Shown here: piece by piece, positions 46,741 through 58,103 of the stretch
Numbering within the stretch: the stretch's first letter is position 1
Layout of the letters: every line of letters starts with the position of its first letter
Source of the DNA: Isoetes taiwanensis
Lineage: Eukaryota; Streptophyta; Lycopodiopsida; Isoetales; Isoetaceae
Direction: 5' to 3'
Assembly (NCBI GenBank): GCA_021234155.1
Contig: JAJEKV010000018.1
Span: 17,990,177-18,054,176 of the forward strand
DNA length: 64,000 nt
The notes under the pieces: generated by a model
What the model was told of the DNA's origin: nothing
Databases searched by the model: none
Seen by the model: only the letters and a program-made list of their open reading frames with translations
Program-made: the position numbers and the translations under genes

Positions 46741-49320
46741 TTTCAACGATGTCCAAGCTTTAAACGAAAGGGGACTGGAATTTTGACAAAGAAGTTGTGC
46801 CATGGCCAAGGCTCCGGTTTGGGATTGCATAGGCTCAGCCTTTGTTCCATTGCAGGTGCGTCTTGCTTCAATATAAACATCCTTCTATTCTGATTTTCGA
46901 AGCACCCAGTGGCAGCCTTTTGCCTAGATCATTTGCAGTTATGAACAACATAAGAAACTAAAGCAACAGAAATGGTTTTGATCTGCAGAGGTGAGCTTGA
47001 GTTTAGAGTTTTATCTTCATCTTCAACTCTCAAGGGTATATCTTTACGACCTGTGTCCGTTGTACGTTTTGTCACAGCTCAAAGCTTTGAAGTAATCTTT
47101 TGATCTATTCCCCACAATGGGCTCATTGCTGACAGCCTAACACTGCACATTACAACTTGATAAAAGCGGTCTCAAGTTTAGACCTTTTGTTGCAATATTG
47201 TCTTTTCTTTTTTGTCATTGTTATAGATTTATATGAATATATTTTTTGTGTATGACATGTCAGGAGAAGGACCAAGACACTTTTGAAATTTTCCCATCGT
47301 TTCTGAGTGGTAATGCTACTAGAGGTATTTGAACATTGTTGTTGCTACTAAAAGGTGATTCTTTCCTTTAAATCAAGTCTCCTATGTGACTATTTGTTAT
47401 CTTTCCTATTTGACAGATTGTTTTAGTAGGTTAGTTTAGTGAGATGGGAAGGAGCTAAAACCTTTGAAGAAGTTCAAATAAAGATGCATTAATCTGCACA
47501 ATAAACGTATATTACATTTCCTTCCAACCAAAATTTTGCAGGATTTGATCTTCTTTGTTTTATCACTAGAAAAATTCTGGACCTTTAGGTTTTCGACCTT
47601 TCTGTCTTTAGCTGTTGTTTCTGCAAGCATATCATGCTCTTATTAGGATTTCTCAATTTGGCAATTGATAATGCTTACTTGCATCATGTACATGCATGTT
47701 AGTTCTGACTTTTTAGAGATCAGATAACTAAATGTGATGTGGTTATCTTGGAATAAGTTGCAGTTATGATACCTCTGGATTTTTATTTAATAAGTGCGTC
47801 TATTATTGATCTTTACTAACAGGCATTCTAATCTAACTGATTTAACCAGAGCATTGGCATTTAACCAGAGCATTGGCTGCGTGTTTTACTTGGCAGCTTT
47901 CTTCCTATTTAACCAGAACAATTGCAATACTATATGTTCGAATATCAAGCTTATCTTATTTGCTTATTTATTTTTGTCTTAGGGTGTGCTGCTTTTAAAT
48001 ATAATTCTTGCTGGTACACAGTTACATAACTCCCCTATTTTGCACATGAACTTGCTCAAGTATCCATTAAAATATCTTATGTGTTTCTACTATGATCTTA
48101 CTAATTCCCATGTCGAGAGGGGATGGAAACCATTCACATAAATGCAGCCACCCATGCTATTTCTGAAAAAGGTCTAAAGTGGTTTTTATGCTTTGAGAAA
48201 ATTGTGCACTTTAATTGCAAGTGAGTAATTACGTATTTTTATGCCAGCTTCTTGAATGTTGTATGCTACTTCACATATTTGACTCACAAATGCAGGCACT
48301 TCTCTGAAACAACAGGGTGGGCATGCTTCCAATTGATTCGCAGATTTGATATGCATAGAGGCCTTGCCAATAGCATTTTTACAAACGGTTTACACATACT
48401 TGATCGTGAGCTCACAAAAAGCAGATTTTGAATGCTTCTATCAGTTATTTTTCTTTATGTTAGTGGTTCAAACCAGGATTGTTCTATGGTTTAGAGAGGA
48501 TTTGCATTTTGTACGTTCATGTGAAGGGCTGAAGACTTCTGCAAGAGGGTGGAACAGATGTTTTGAGTTACTAAATGTGCGAAGAAGTGGGTTCTGATTT
48601 CAGAGGGTTTGTATATGCCTAGGCATTTTTTTTCTCTTCTTGCAGATGGAAATCAGACCGCATGTTCCATGGTTTTATAGAGCAAGTAAGCATTTTATGT
48701 TAGTTTATGCTGCTCCTTACAGAATGCGAAGGCTCATTCTTTCTTACTTTATTTGTAAATTTGCAAGGCTTCTTCTATTGTTGTAATCTTTATGCCATAA
48801 AGCAACTCCACCATCTTATTTTGTATGTTTCAGATGTTCATGTCATGAATGTTTTGTGCATTCATAGTATAAGGCCAATGCAGCTACGAGCTTATATCAA
48901 GCATTTTATTTTTGTCATTTCTTTATACGTTATAGATAGAATTAGAGTCTGTAAAATGATGTTTCTTTTGTTGATCCAGCCTATTGTCCTGCTATTTAGC
49001 TAAGTCCTTTCTATCTTTTTATTCCAGTTGGAATTGAGTTAAAATGAAACTAAGTTGAACTCTGGTGCAAGATTGCATCATTCTTTGCGATTGAGTAATA
49101 GGCTTAGGAGCATTTGCTTTGCTTAGGACCATCTACCTGACATACATGTAATGATTGTGATTTGGGATTCTTGCAACCTATAGCTGAATCGCGGTCTGGG
49201 ATGCTATGCTTACATTAATCCAGGCACATAACTGGCAAATCCCACATGCCACATGGGTTTCATGCTATGGTGAATGTTTGTATTTAGCTTCTGAACCTTT
49301 GTCCACAACTTAACTATCTC
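46741..49320. other. T-rich, intron-like DNA with weak exon candidates
   Basis: No gene is recognised. + strand candidates are a start-like stretch MAKAPVWDCIGSAFVPLQ followed by a GTGCGT donor (46802-46858), and HFSETTGWACFQLIRR preceded by an AAATGCAG acceptor (48295-48350). The strong T bias on the + strand and several TTGCAG-like sites would fit introns of a + strand gene. None of this identifies a family. Confidence 0.2.
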
Positions 49321-49381
49321 AGTCTACACTTGCACCCATTGAATACACCATCCTAAAAATGGCCATATGTGTTGAGATTGA

Positions 49382-50338
49382 TTACTTAAATGAAAAGATA
49401 ACTTTAGATAGATCTGCCTTGACCTCTGCAACTTGAGAATTAGCTTCCTCCTCTTTAGATTTCTTCTTTTCCTTCTGTATGACATAAACTGGAATGGAAG
49501 GGTGATGGTCATACTGTGCATCAGTAGCATCAGGATAGAAAGGATCATGATTATGGTAGGAAACATGATGTTTGTCAGGCAAAGTAGAGAGCATCTGAGT
49601 AAGGTCAGTGCCTTTGGCAAAAACTTTGTATATAGAATCAAAACCTTCAGCAGCTTGGATCTTGAGCAGCTTCCTTTGGATATCTGGTCTTCTTTCCAAA
49701 CCATTGATAAAAGCAGTGACTAAAAAAAGGGTTGGAATCGTGACTTGAGCTCTTTGGCACCTGCTCATGTATGTACTGAATCTTTCTTTGTACTGATTCA
49801 CACTTTCCCCTGCATGTATAGAAAAACTTTGCAACTCATTAACCAAATCTTTTGGAGCAGCCAACTTACCAAACCTGTCCAAGAACTTCTTGACAAGCTC
49901 ATCCCATGAGGTGGTTCCCATTAACTTTTCATAAGTTAACCAAGCACCAGCCTCACTCTTTTCTTTAAAGCACTTTTCAAATTCTGAAAGCTTGCACCCT
50001 TTTTTAAAACCATAATCCCTGTAATAATCTTCAAATATTCTCAAAAAGTTGTTAGCACTCATACTGGAATCAAAAGTAGGTAAGGGAACAGGAACATTCA
50101 ATTCAAATTGATATGGCAGGTTCTGAAGCAGGCGACTTGAGAAACTTGAGGGCAATGTCCTTTCTCTGCAATGATCTGATGCATCAACATCCTCTAATGG
50201 TTCTTGCTCTGCTGGAAATTTTTGTTTTGGAGCCGTGAGTTCTGAGATCCAGGAAGATCTCGGTAGGACCTCCAAGATGTTGACCCTCAACCTGGCTAGA
50301 GAGTCAAACACAATAAGCCAACTTGAAATTATGCTCAA
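49382..50338 (-). CDS. Retrotransposon gag-like protein
   Basis: A 318-codon frame. Residues ~85-250 resemble the retrotransposon gag core of Ty3/gypsy-type plant elements. They contain NFLRIFEDYYRDYG, then AGAWLTYEKLMGTTSWDELV with KKFLDRF, then LQSFSIHAGESVNQYKERF and STYMSRC, then FINGLERRPDIQRKL. The C-terminal part is Lys/Glu-rich (KEKKKSKEEEA). No zinc knuckle, protease or reverse transcriptase follows downstream (below 49382), so the element is incomplete. The N-terminal ~50 residues look like leader sequence read through; the true start could be internal. It would coat the element's RNA in a virus-like particle if expressed. Confidence 0.7.
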   Translation of the reverse strand: MSIISSWLIVFDSLARLRVNILEVLPRSSWISELTAPKQKFPAEQEPLEDVDASDHCRERTLPSSFSSRLLQNLPYQFELNVPVPLPTFDSSMSANNFLRIFEDYYRDYGFKKGCKLSEFEKCFKEKSEAGAWLTYEKLMGTTSWDELVKKFLDRFGKLAAPKDLVNELQSFSIHAGESVNQYKERFSTYMSRCQRAQVTIPTLFLVTAFINGLERRPDIQRKLLKIQAAEGFDSIYKVFAKGTDLTQMLSTLPDKHHVSYHNHDPFYPDATDAQYDHHPSIPVYVIQKEKKKSKEEEANSQVAEVKADLSKVIFSFK

Positions 50339-52050
50339 GTTGGGGTTAGAACCTCCAGATCACTTAAGGTGATCAGTCTATACAAGAATTTTTTAGAGAA
50401 AAAGCTCAAATATCAAATGTTTATACCTTTCCCAATTCAAAAATAAGGGGTCCTCACTCAAATCAATGTAGTTGGCATAGATGAGTTGATTTCTGAGGTC
50501 AAATGATTGTAACTGGTGTAGAAAAGTTATAGGTATATAGTGGAAAAAATCTTGACCGAGCCTGAGCTCAAATCTATGAGATATTCAAGCTCAAAGTGGA
50601 GTCAAATTTTGGTCAATACCAGTCAAAACCACAGACAGATCTCAGAATTTTGGAACTTGAGTTGCAGGGGGAATTTTTGAGAAATTTCAAAACCAAGGTG
50701 ATGTATAGGTCTTAAGGATGTGAGGCAAACAATCAAATCTTATTTTGGATCACTAAAATTATTATTTTTTTGCATTGTTTTGTGAATAACAGTCTAAAAT
50801 CATGTCAGACAGAACGTAAAAGATTATAACTTGAGTTTGGAGTGGTCTTTTCTTGAACTTTTTGTGCACACAGGTGCAAATATAGTTGGAAATGAGGGGC
50901 AACTGATCATATGCGAAAATGGATTGCAGAATATCTTACTGTAAAACTGTTTGCATGGCAAGACTACTAAGAAAACATGACAGTCAAATCTTTCAACACT
51001 TGGCAGGCAATTTTCATTGATGTAAAGGTAATACAAGGTGGGTATAAGTCATAGGATCATAAATCAATCATCAGAAGATCTCAAAAGATCATGTAATAAT
51101 ATCATAGTAGGATAATCAGTCCAATTTTCTCAAATCGAACTATGGAATGCTCAGAAACTTCATGAACGTCTTCAGATCATGCTCAGCATGTATCAATGTT
51201 GAGATTTGATGCGTCTGGGCCTTCAAAAATCTTCTGTCAATGTTTTCCCGGTATATATAAATTTAGATTTGATGGTTCCGGCATCTTAGGGCTTAAATTT
51301 AGGCTTAATATGATGCTTAAGAGCGGGAATACAAAAGTAGATATTTTCAAAGCTTAAGGATTCCATTCCGGCATTGATTCGAGCAGGTTTCCAGATTTAG
51401 GGTTGATCAGCAGTATTTTTCCAAAAATCTCGCGATACGGTGGTCGTATTTTTTAGGGTATAAACCAGGTTTATGTCGTATTTTGCAATTTTGAAAAGCT
51501 GGGCTATGGTTTAAGGGGTTCCCCATAAAATAGTTGGAGAATTTTGATCATTTGGGGCAATGGTAACCCTATTATCTTGGGAATATGCTAGGTTTAGACA
51601 TCATGATTGGAATATTCCATGGGGTACATGTGTGACATGGAAACTTAGGGCACAATGGTAAGTGAAGCATAAGGGTATAAGAAATTGCAAACAAGAGTTA
51701 GGCTAGGGGTATTTGCAAGGGTGTGGCATAGAAAATGAAAATGAGGCAAAAGATATGAAGAGCAATGGGAAGAACATCTCATAGGGGGATAAAATGCATT
51801 AGAGAAAAAAGGATTAGGCAAAGCATGATGTGATATGCAAAGGTGAGCAAAGGAGAATATAGGTATAAGGAAAAGACAACTAGGAAAATTTCAAAGGGGT
51901 AAGAATAGGGTATGAATATAAAGATGGATAAAAAATGGCTAAGCGGTGGAACCAAGTACCATGGGGTCTTCCAAACTTTAACTTCCAATCTTCAAAAAGC
52001 ATCTTCCAATCTTCTTAACCCAGAATTTATAAAGCATCTTTTGACTAACT
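50339..52050 (-). other. Possible 5' leader/LTR side of the gag element
   Basis: On the gag strand this is the upstream side. No gene is seen. The text is unlike the neighbouring TTCTAGAA repeats and could be untranslated leader or LTR, but I found no matching second LTR and no primer-binding site. Confidence 0.25.
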
Positions 52051-52440
52051 TTGACCTCAAATGGAGTACCTTCCATGGAAGTTGACCTTGAATATTTGTG
52101 TTGACCTTTAATATGCCCATCCGACAGCTCTCGTTGCCCTCAACTTCATGTCCTGCTCCGGCTGCCTCACCTGCCACTGCCCTATGTCGCATGCTACTTT
52201 CGCTTCTGTTACCTCTCGCTCTGCTACCACAACTGAATCTGCATTTGCATCTATCACCAACAAGTAGGAATTGTGCCTCCGGATGGTTGCCTAGAATTGT
52301 CAGGGTTTTTTATGGTAGAAGGGAGATAGTCTCAACTTCGTTGCTGTAGATATAGATCTCATCTTCCTTATATAGGAGCATGCAAGGCACAGGCTACTCC
52401 ACCTGCGAGGCTACCAGCATCACTCAGGCTTCAATACTTG
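52051..52440 (+). other. C/T-rich open stretch, unidentified
   Basis: A + strand frame from 52098 to 52349 is open but composed mainly of Pro, Ser, Leu and Ala. It may be the ORF1-to-ORF2 region of the LINE that follows, or a chance frame. No motif is visible. Confidence 0.2.
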
Positions 52441-52451
52441 CACAAGGAAAT

Positions 52452-52490
52452 GGGGACACGGGGGACACGGGGGAAGGAGGGAAGGGGGGG
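52452..52490 (+). repeat. G-quadruplex-type run 1
   Basis: Five G runs of 3-7 bases (GGGGACACGGGGG-type) occur within 39 bases on the + strand, enough for a G-quadruplex. It lies in the LINE remnant. Confidence 0.6.
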
Positions 52491-52559
52491 ATGCCTACTA
52501 TTATCGGATAGTCTTGGAACAATCAATCTTCCTACACAAGACAAACGTGCACAACTGAT

Positions 52560-53470
52560 ACCTGGGGGTGCGTATACAAAGTTGCAGTGGAAACCTTCTC
52601 TTTTTGGCAGCCTACTATTTCCCGCACACAGAAAGCAACTTCTATCACACCCATTCGGATGTGGATAGGCACAAGCAGTTGGATAGTGTCATACTCTTTA
52701 GATACTTTAATGCATGCATGGGGATGGAACAATCCATGAAATTTGATCCCTTGGCTGATGGATTGCAGCTGCGCCTTGCAGAAGTGGCTTGGCCATGGGC
52801 AACAACCAGATTATGCGCTATAGTAGGCAGTTGTTTTTGCTCTGGTTATCTTTGACTTGGTAGTTTGCAATGGACTACGGTCGTCCTCCCACAAGTGCAC
52901 TTGCAAACAAGAGAACTGGGGAGGGGAGGAGGAGGGGAGGGGATCCAAAGGTGGTGGATTATATATTTATTAGTGGCTGAGTAGGATATGCATGTGTGCG
53001 GTCAATCACTTTCGGGTGGGCATAGACAGTATGGGAAGGCCGACTCAGACCACCTGTCACTCTACCTACAACTGCCTTGGCAGGTTGTTCAAACACCCCT
53101 GTGTGGCAGCTCCTCACATGTATCAGATGCGATTGCATTAAAAATATGCCGATGCTTACGTTCAGATGATGACTTGACAGAATTTTTGTAGTTCCCTATG
53201 CTAGAGCAATAAATATGCCATTTGATTAACATACTCAAGACTGCTGCGGAGAGCTATTTTGGGAGAAGCTGCCCGTGATGGATTTTGGAGACCACAACCT
53301 TTCCATGTAACCAGTGGTTTGATGCTGCGTGTAAGAACTCAAACACTGGCTCTACCAAGTCACAGATCCCACCCTATGCTCACACGCGACTAGATAGTAT
53401 CGTGTTTTCCTCAAGGCTAAGAAAGCCAAGTATATTACGAGGCATCAAGGGAAAATGTTTTATCTCTTAG
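52560..53470 (+). pseudogene. LINE endonuclease-domain remnant
   Basis: A frame-shifted APE-type endonuclease region. It shows RYFNACMG near 52700 (compare GDFNARxG), a Val/Asp-Tyr stretch near 52950, then KADSDHLSLYLQL near 53035 (the catalytic SDH block). NQWFDAACKN near 53304 is followed by basic text as in the linker to the reverse transcriptase. Start and end are decayed and no RT follows. The catalytic DFN is altered to YFN, so it would be inactive even if expressed. It lies on the + strand, opposite to the 43.9-46.7 kb LINE, and is a different insertion. Confidence 0.6.
52918..52942 (+). repeat. G-quadruplex-type run 2
   Basis: Four GGGG runs separated by A or AGGAGGA over 25 bases on the + strand, within the endonuclease remnant, near where a Gly-rich segment would be encoded. 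Confidence 0.55.
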
Positions 53471-53599
53471 GCCGTCATGCATATGCTAGTGATGGCCACA
53501 ACCAATACCATCCCACGGGGGGCGGTTCCAAACTGATGCAAAGTGCCACAAATATTGAAGCACGCTATCCACATTTTTATTCACATGGACTATGAGTCA

Positions 53600-54840
53600 G
53601 GTATTACAACTTGAGGTCCTGCTGCAATGGGCTACCATTAGATTGAGACAAAAAAGAACATGCTCTCAAACATGAAATATGACCTGATCCCCTGGAAAGC
53701 AATGCTGTTACTTTCTCAGATTTTACTATTTGCAGAGACTGTGTACAGACTTAGATTCGTGGAAAATTTTAATACACATAGCTATAAGCCTCCGCTAAGA
53801 CTGGCCCATCTTCTTTAATAAGGCTTTCAATCTTTATTCAAAATCAAATGCATCATGTCAGTAATATGTGGTTGCTGCTCGGGAACAACAAAACCACTTT
53901 CCCTGCAGCATAAACACAAATCAGCGGACAGACAACAAAGTTACTTCCAGTTTTTTGAACGGAAAAAAGTTTACATACATTTGCAGAATAAACATAACGG
54001 AAGAACTTGAGAGATAAGAAGGAGAATTGCATACCTGGTGCAAAGGCCATGGTGTTGGCTGTGATTTGGCTCTAGTTATGTATCCTGCATTTGCGCTGGA
54101 GAAATCACAAATATCTTAATGACTTGCACTTTGGTGTTCGCAAGCGGAATGCTATATGCTTGGAAGACCCAACCTATAGAAGGCAAGCATTAAATTTGTA
54201 TCTGCTGGACCCCTTTTCCACATAAGGATATTCGAATATCAAATTCAAGCAACATGCAGGAGAAACACAAAAAGGATATATATATTCTTGGATACCTGAT
54301 TGGAGTAACATACACTGCAAACTCATGTTCTTGGATGCCTTTCGTCTTCATTGAGCCTGTTTTTTGAATTATGAGCTGCCATAGATAGATGGCCATTGGA
54401 ATAAATGTCTGAAATGCCTAAAGCACATCATTTTCCTCAGGCAATGGGCTACCAGTAGCTTGAGACAAAAAAGAACATGCTCTCAAACATGAAATATGAC
54501 CTGATCCCATGGAAAGCCTCCGCTAAGACTGGCCCATCTTCTTTAGTAAGGCTTTTAATCTTTATTCAAATCAAATGCATGGTGTCAATAATCATTTGTT
54601 ATGCTCGGGAACAACAAAACCACTTTCCCCGCAAAGATAAATACAAATCAGGACGACAACAAAGTTACTTCCAAAGATAAGGATATTCGAATATTAAATT
54701 CAAGCAACATACAGCAGAAACACAAAAGGGATATATATTCTTGGATACCTGATTGGAGGAACATACACTGCAAGCTCATGTTCTTGGATGCCTTTCATCT
54801 TCATTGAGCCTGTTTTTTGAATTATATGAGCACCACAGAA
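53600..54840 (-). repeat. Duplicated exon-containing block
   Basis: The segment 53625-54420 recurs in shortened form at 54440-54840, in the same orientation ('aaagaacatgctctcaaaca', 'gcccatcttcttta', 'tattcttggatacctgatt'). On the minus strand both copies contain an exon-like piece ending at a GTATCC donor. The copy at 54300-54370 reads GSMKTKGIQEHEFAVYVTP; the copy at 54745-54820 reads GSMKMKGIQEHELAVYVPP. The amino-acid differences are few, so the piece may once have been coding. A third, shorter match to the edge sequence (about 54391-54450) is at 55291-55350. I do not recognise the protein. Confidence 0.5.
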
Positions 54841-56137
54841 ATACCAAATTTTATTCGTGGGACTAAAAATATACAATCGAAAAAACTTGATATCATCACC
54901 GTAATAAATGCTTGAAAGATTAAAAACTGCTTGAGTTGGAATCGATTCTTGACACAAAAGGGATTCCCATTTTTCAATCGATTGTTTTAGGCCTCAACGG
55001 TTAGGAAATGCCAGACCTTCTCATTGCATATCCATAGAAAAACGGGTAGGTATAACTAAGGATGCATGTGTTCACTCAATGCATCCATGGAGATCCTAAA
55101 GTATATAACAAATCTATAGCTACCACACTGGTCAATGGCGACAGTCTGCTACCTGATCTCGGAAATCATGAGTGTAATAGATTGAAAGTATTTCCGTGCG
55201 TGATTCTTCTGGATCAACATCAACCAAGGCATTGAGATGATAAAGTCCTTGTTGTCACTTCTTCAAGCTGGTTTGGATACACACTTCAGTGGCCATTGGA
55301 ATAAACGCCTGAAATGCCTAAAGCATATCATTTTCCTCAAGCAATGGAAATCTCGGCAGCCCCTTCATCATTCTGTGCAACTGGCCTATTTAGAAGCTCG
55401 TTTACATCGTTAGAGTCTATGCAGATGGATGTCGTTGGAGCAAATAGAATCTTGAGATCATATAAGAAAAGGCTGACCCCTGCACCTAGCAATCCCGAGC
55501 TGGGTATACACCAGCAAGGAACGGCCCTATTGCAATCTAATCCGGCTTTATGAGCGGTCCTGCACCTAGCAATTCCAAGCTGAATATACATCAGCAAGAA
55601 ATGGCCCTCCATGGAGCCCTATCCAAAGCTTCAAACTAAAAAACCATGAACCCTAAAATGAAAACCCTCGAGGCCTGCATGCACATGTCCCAAATACACA
55701 AGGAAAAAAACAAGCTCCATTTTCTTGAGGGTAAAGTGGTTTTAATCAAACCGTAAAGTCATGTTTTCAAATACCCCCACCATATCTGCCAACTCAAATT
55801 TTAAATTAAACTAGAGTCTACCATATTCTCACAATCAGTTTGTAGATCCTTTAGATTCATCTACAAGCCCGTCCACAAGTGTCCCTCGATGAAATTGTGT
55901 ATGTAACTGAGTATGAGTGTTCTAAAAATGGCTGAATGTGTTTTATATCTTCTAGACAGAATATCAGCACTTCTTAGTACTCACAATATTTTAAGCTATA
56001 GGTCTTCATCTATAACACCGTTGAACGAGTCCCAACATACAAAAAAGTCGGGAAAAAACTGCATACCCAATTCATCTTGAATACTAAGAAGGGCATAGAA
56101 TAGTTGTGTACCCACACAATTTATGTTTGACAAGACA
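54841..56137. other. Noncoding with a small tandem repeat
   Basis: The phrase 'ctgcacctagcaatcccgagctg' at about 55488-55540 is repeated at 55560-55612, ~70 bases apart. The open frame on the + strand (55314-55553) spans it but has no motif. The rest shows nothing I can support. Confidence 0.4.
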
Positions 56138-56480
56138 GATAGTTTGACACCACTTGGCAAGACATTGTCAGAACATTAACATACACCTACATTTTGGGAA
56201 AATGTTATTGTATGGAGCGTTTTAAACTGCCTTGATCCAACACTTACTGTAGCAGCTGCAGTTTGTTTTAGGGATCCATTTCTTACACCCATGCATGCAA
56301 GAGAGTATGCTAATAAAACAAAGGACAAGCTTTTCAGTAAATGGTGCTTATGAGAGTGACCATCTTGTTTTTGCAAGTGCATATGAACAATGGATGGCTG
56401 CAAATGCTATTGGTCAGGGATATCTTTTTCGTGAAAAACATCTATGCACAAGCTTGCCATTATATTATCTGTTAGTTTCA
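56138..56480 (+). pseudogene. DEAH-box RNA helicase fragment (HA2 region)
   Basis: Blocks from the winged-helix/ratchet (HA2) part of a DExH/DEAH RNA helicase appear in order, in shifting frames. They are DSLTPLGKTLS near 56138, GKMLLYGA near 56196, CLDPTLTVAAAVCFRDPF from 56230 followed by LTPMHAREYAN, and SDHLVFASAYEQWM near 56357 followed by ..GQGYLFREKHL. These equal the family's LT.LG..L, GKMLL.GA, CLDP.LTIAA..S.RDPF and DHL.L..AY..W blocks. There are at least two frameshifts and one stop; the motor domains and C-terminal OB fold are missing. It ends within about 70 bases of the opposite-strand DDB1 fragment. Confidence 0.75.
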
Positions 56481-56549
56481 AATGTTATGATGAGTTTTGG
56501 ATTTGTTTTTAATCCTACTACAATAAGCAGCAGATACATCAAAGATTAC

Positions 56550-56911
56550 TGGACGGATTGGAATAACTTTAAATACAGATCCATTATAGTATACAATAGT
56601 TTGTTCACCAATTATTATTGCACCTCTTAACAGAAGGTAGAGGAACCAAAATAAGCAAACCAGCACCATTGTCAAGGTTATTTTGAAGCCATGGACCATC
56701 TCCAAAGTCCTTTTCCTTCAGCTATACCTCATATGTCTTGACATGCTGTGCATCTTTGTTGTCCTGTAATCAAAGAAGTTACAAAAGAAGGGAGAAATTA
56801 TGACTAGTAAAAATAAGAGATAATTTATGCTCAACTTGGAAAAGGACTGCAATTGTTGGCTTTGAGCATCCATATAAAAATTTGATATCAAGTACTTGCA
56901 ATTCTTCCAAC
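56550..56911 (-). pseudogene. DDB1 (UV-damaged DNA-binding protein 1) fragment, two exons
   Basis: Two consecutive exons of DDB1, the adaptor of CUL4 E3 ligases, with their intron. Exon 56836-56911 (acceptor TGTTACAG, donor CAA|GTTGAG) encodes [20 protein letters not shown] and AVLFQ. Exon 56550-56763 (acceptor GATTACAG, possible donor GTAATC) encodes DNKDAQHVKTYEV, then LKEKDFGDGPWLQNNLDNGA and, after a frameshift, GAIIIGEQTIVY and FKVIPIRP. This is the first beta-propeller region of DDB1. A TAG stop follows TYEV and a frameshift lies near 56625. The kept intron shows transfer as genomic DNA. No other DDB1 exon is found in the window. Confidence 0.8.
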
Positions 56912-56992
56912 CTGTAACATTACTTCTTTGTCAACTTTTGAAGCGTACTTGGAATGAGAAAAACCTGCAACCTTAGATTGAATAAACAAATG

Positions 56993-57060
56993 AAAGGAAG
57001 GAAGGAAGGAAGGAAGGAAGGTACTTTTATCGTCCACGGAGACCAATCGGTCTATAAGGA
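56993..57060 (-). repeat. Retroposon 3' tail with AAGG microsatellite
   Basis: The + strand (GAAG)n run at 56993-57021 is, on the minus strand, a (CTTC)n tail. It follows 'ccgattggtctccgtgg' and 'acgataaaag' (57055-57022). The same phrase ends the LINE at ~27978-28005, where it is followed by an ATTCT-rich tail. This is probably the 3' end of a severely truncated member of that LINE family, or a SINE sharing its tail. Confidence 0.55.
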
Positions 57061-58100
57061 AGGCGTGCAACTTTTCGCTTTATTGATCTGCTTATGGCCC
57101 ACAATGCTTTAACATTCAGGGTTCCTATAGAAGCCGCTTAACTTTTTGCATGCATGATAGTTGATTGATCCATTTTTTAAAAAGATCACAAGATGGATCA
57201 TGTAACAGATATTGATAAGGAGATAACAATTTGTCGTCAAGTGAGGCAGCCAAAAGGTAGGTTGAGTAAGTTAATGTCTATAGCCTGACATGTGTGTAAT
57301 AACAGATACTAGATTAGGATTCCAGTTTCTGAAGTTATTCTTAACAGCTTTCTTTTTTTATAAAACCACTCTTTCACAATGCAGTTCTATTGGTAAATAT
57401 CGATTGCCGAAAATTGAATCTCATCATGGCGGATAATGTCATGCTTATAGGTCCTTGTCATGTATTTTTTTATGCTATAACAGAGATTATTTGCACATGC
57501 AAGGGTTATCCACTGGAAGTGCGAGGGAAGCAGTATAAAATTGCTTCTTGAAGTACAATGCTTTAGATAAACTTGAGGCCTGGTTGTTAGAAATCTACCA
57601 AGCATATCAAGCTACTCGTGGTATAAGGGCAGTGACTGCTATGCTTCAGGTTGAAGAAGCAAGAGAAGACAAGCAACATAACCAAGGAATATTTTATTCC
57701 AAATGATTGGATAAACAGCAAAGAAGTCTACAAAACTTTTAACTTTGATAAGCTTATTTTTGTAGAAGGATGCACCGGCTACATTAATGAACAAACTACA
57801 TAAAATAATATTCCCCTTGTTTAAAAAAATGTAAGTTGATTCTTTTACTTCCCCTTTGTTGATGTAAAGAGAATTCATTAGAATTTCTAAAATTCATTTA
57901 CCATGCAATCCAATTGAAGCAGATATATTTAATGTGTGACGTGAAGGTTAGCCCATAGCACAACAGAATTAATACTCTTCCAACTTATGGTGCAAGAGTG
58001 CATCGAACTTGCAAGAAGGGTCATTCAACGGTCAGATGTCCTCTTCTATCTCAAGAAAGTTCAAGGATTATCATAGATTGAACAATGCTTCAGCCTTACC
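57061..58100. other. No gene recognised
   Basis: Minus-strand frames at 57387-57605 and 57639-57878 are open but motif-free. They could lie in introns of the neighbouring gene fragments. Confidence 0.35.
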
Positions 58101-58103
58101 TTC

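Noticed and set aside
49324-49704. Second minus-strand frame of 126 codons over the gag region
   Set aside because: It overlaps the gag frame, has Leu/Ile/Arg-rich composition without motif and is a shadow frame.
56640-56763. Intron at GAG|GTATAG to explain the TAG in the DDB1 exon
   Set aside because: DDB1 sequence continues directly across the site (LKEKDF...), so the TAG is an in-frame stop rather than part of an intron.
57639-57878. Minus-strand frame as further DDB1 or CAMTA exon
   Set aside because: None of the neighbouring conserved blocks (DDB1 second propeller half, CAMTA TIG domain) can be read in any frame there.
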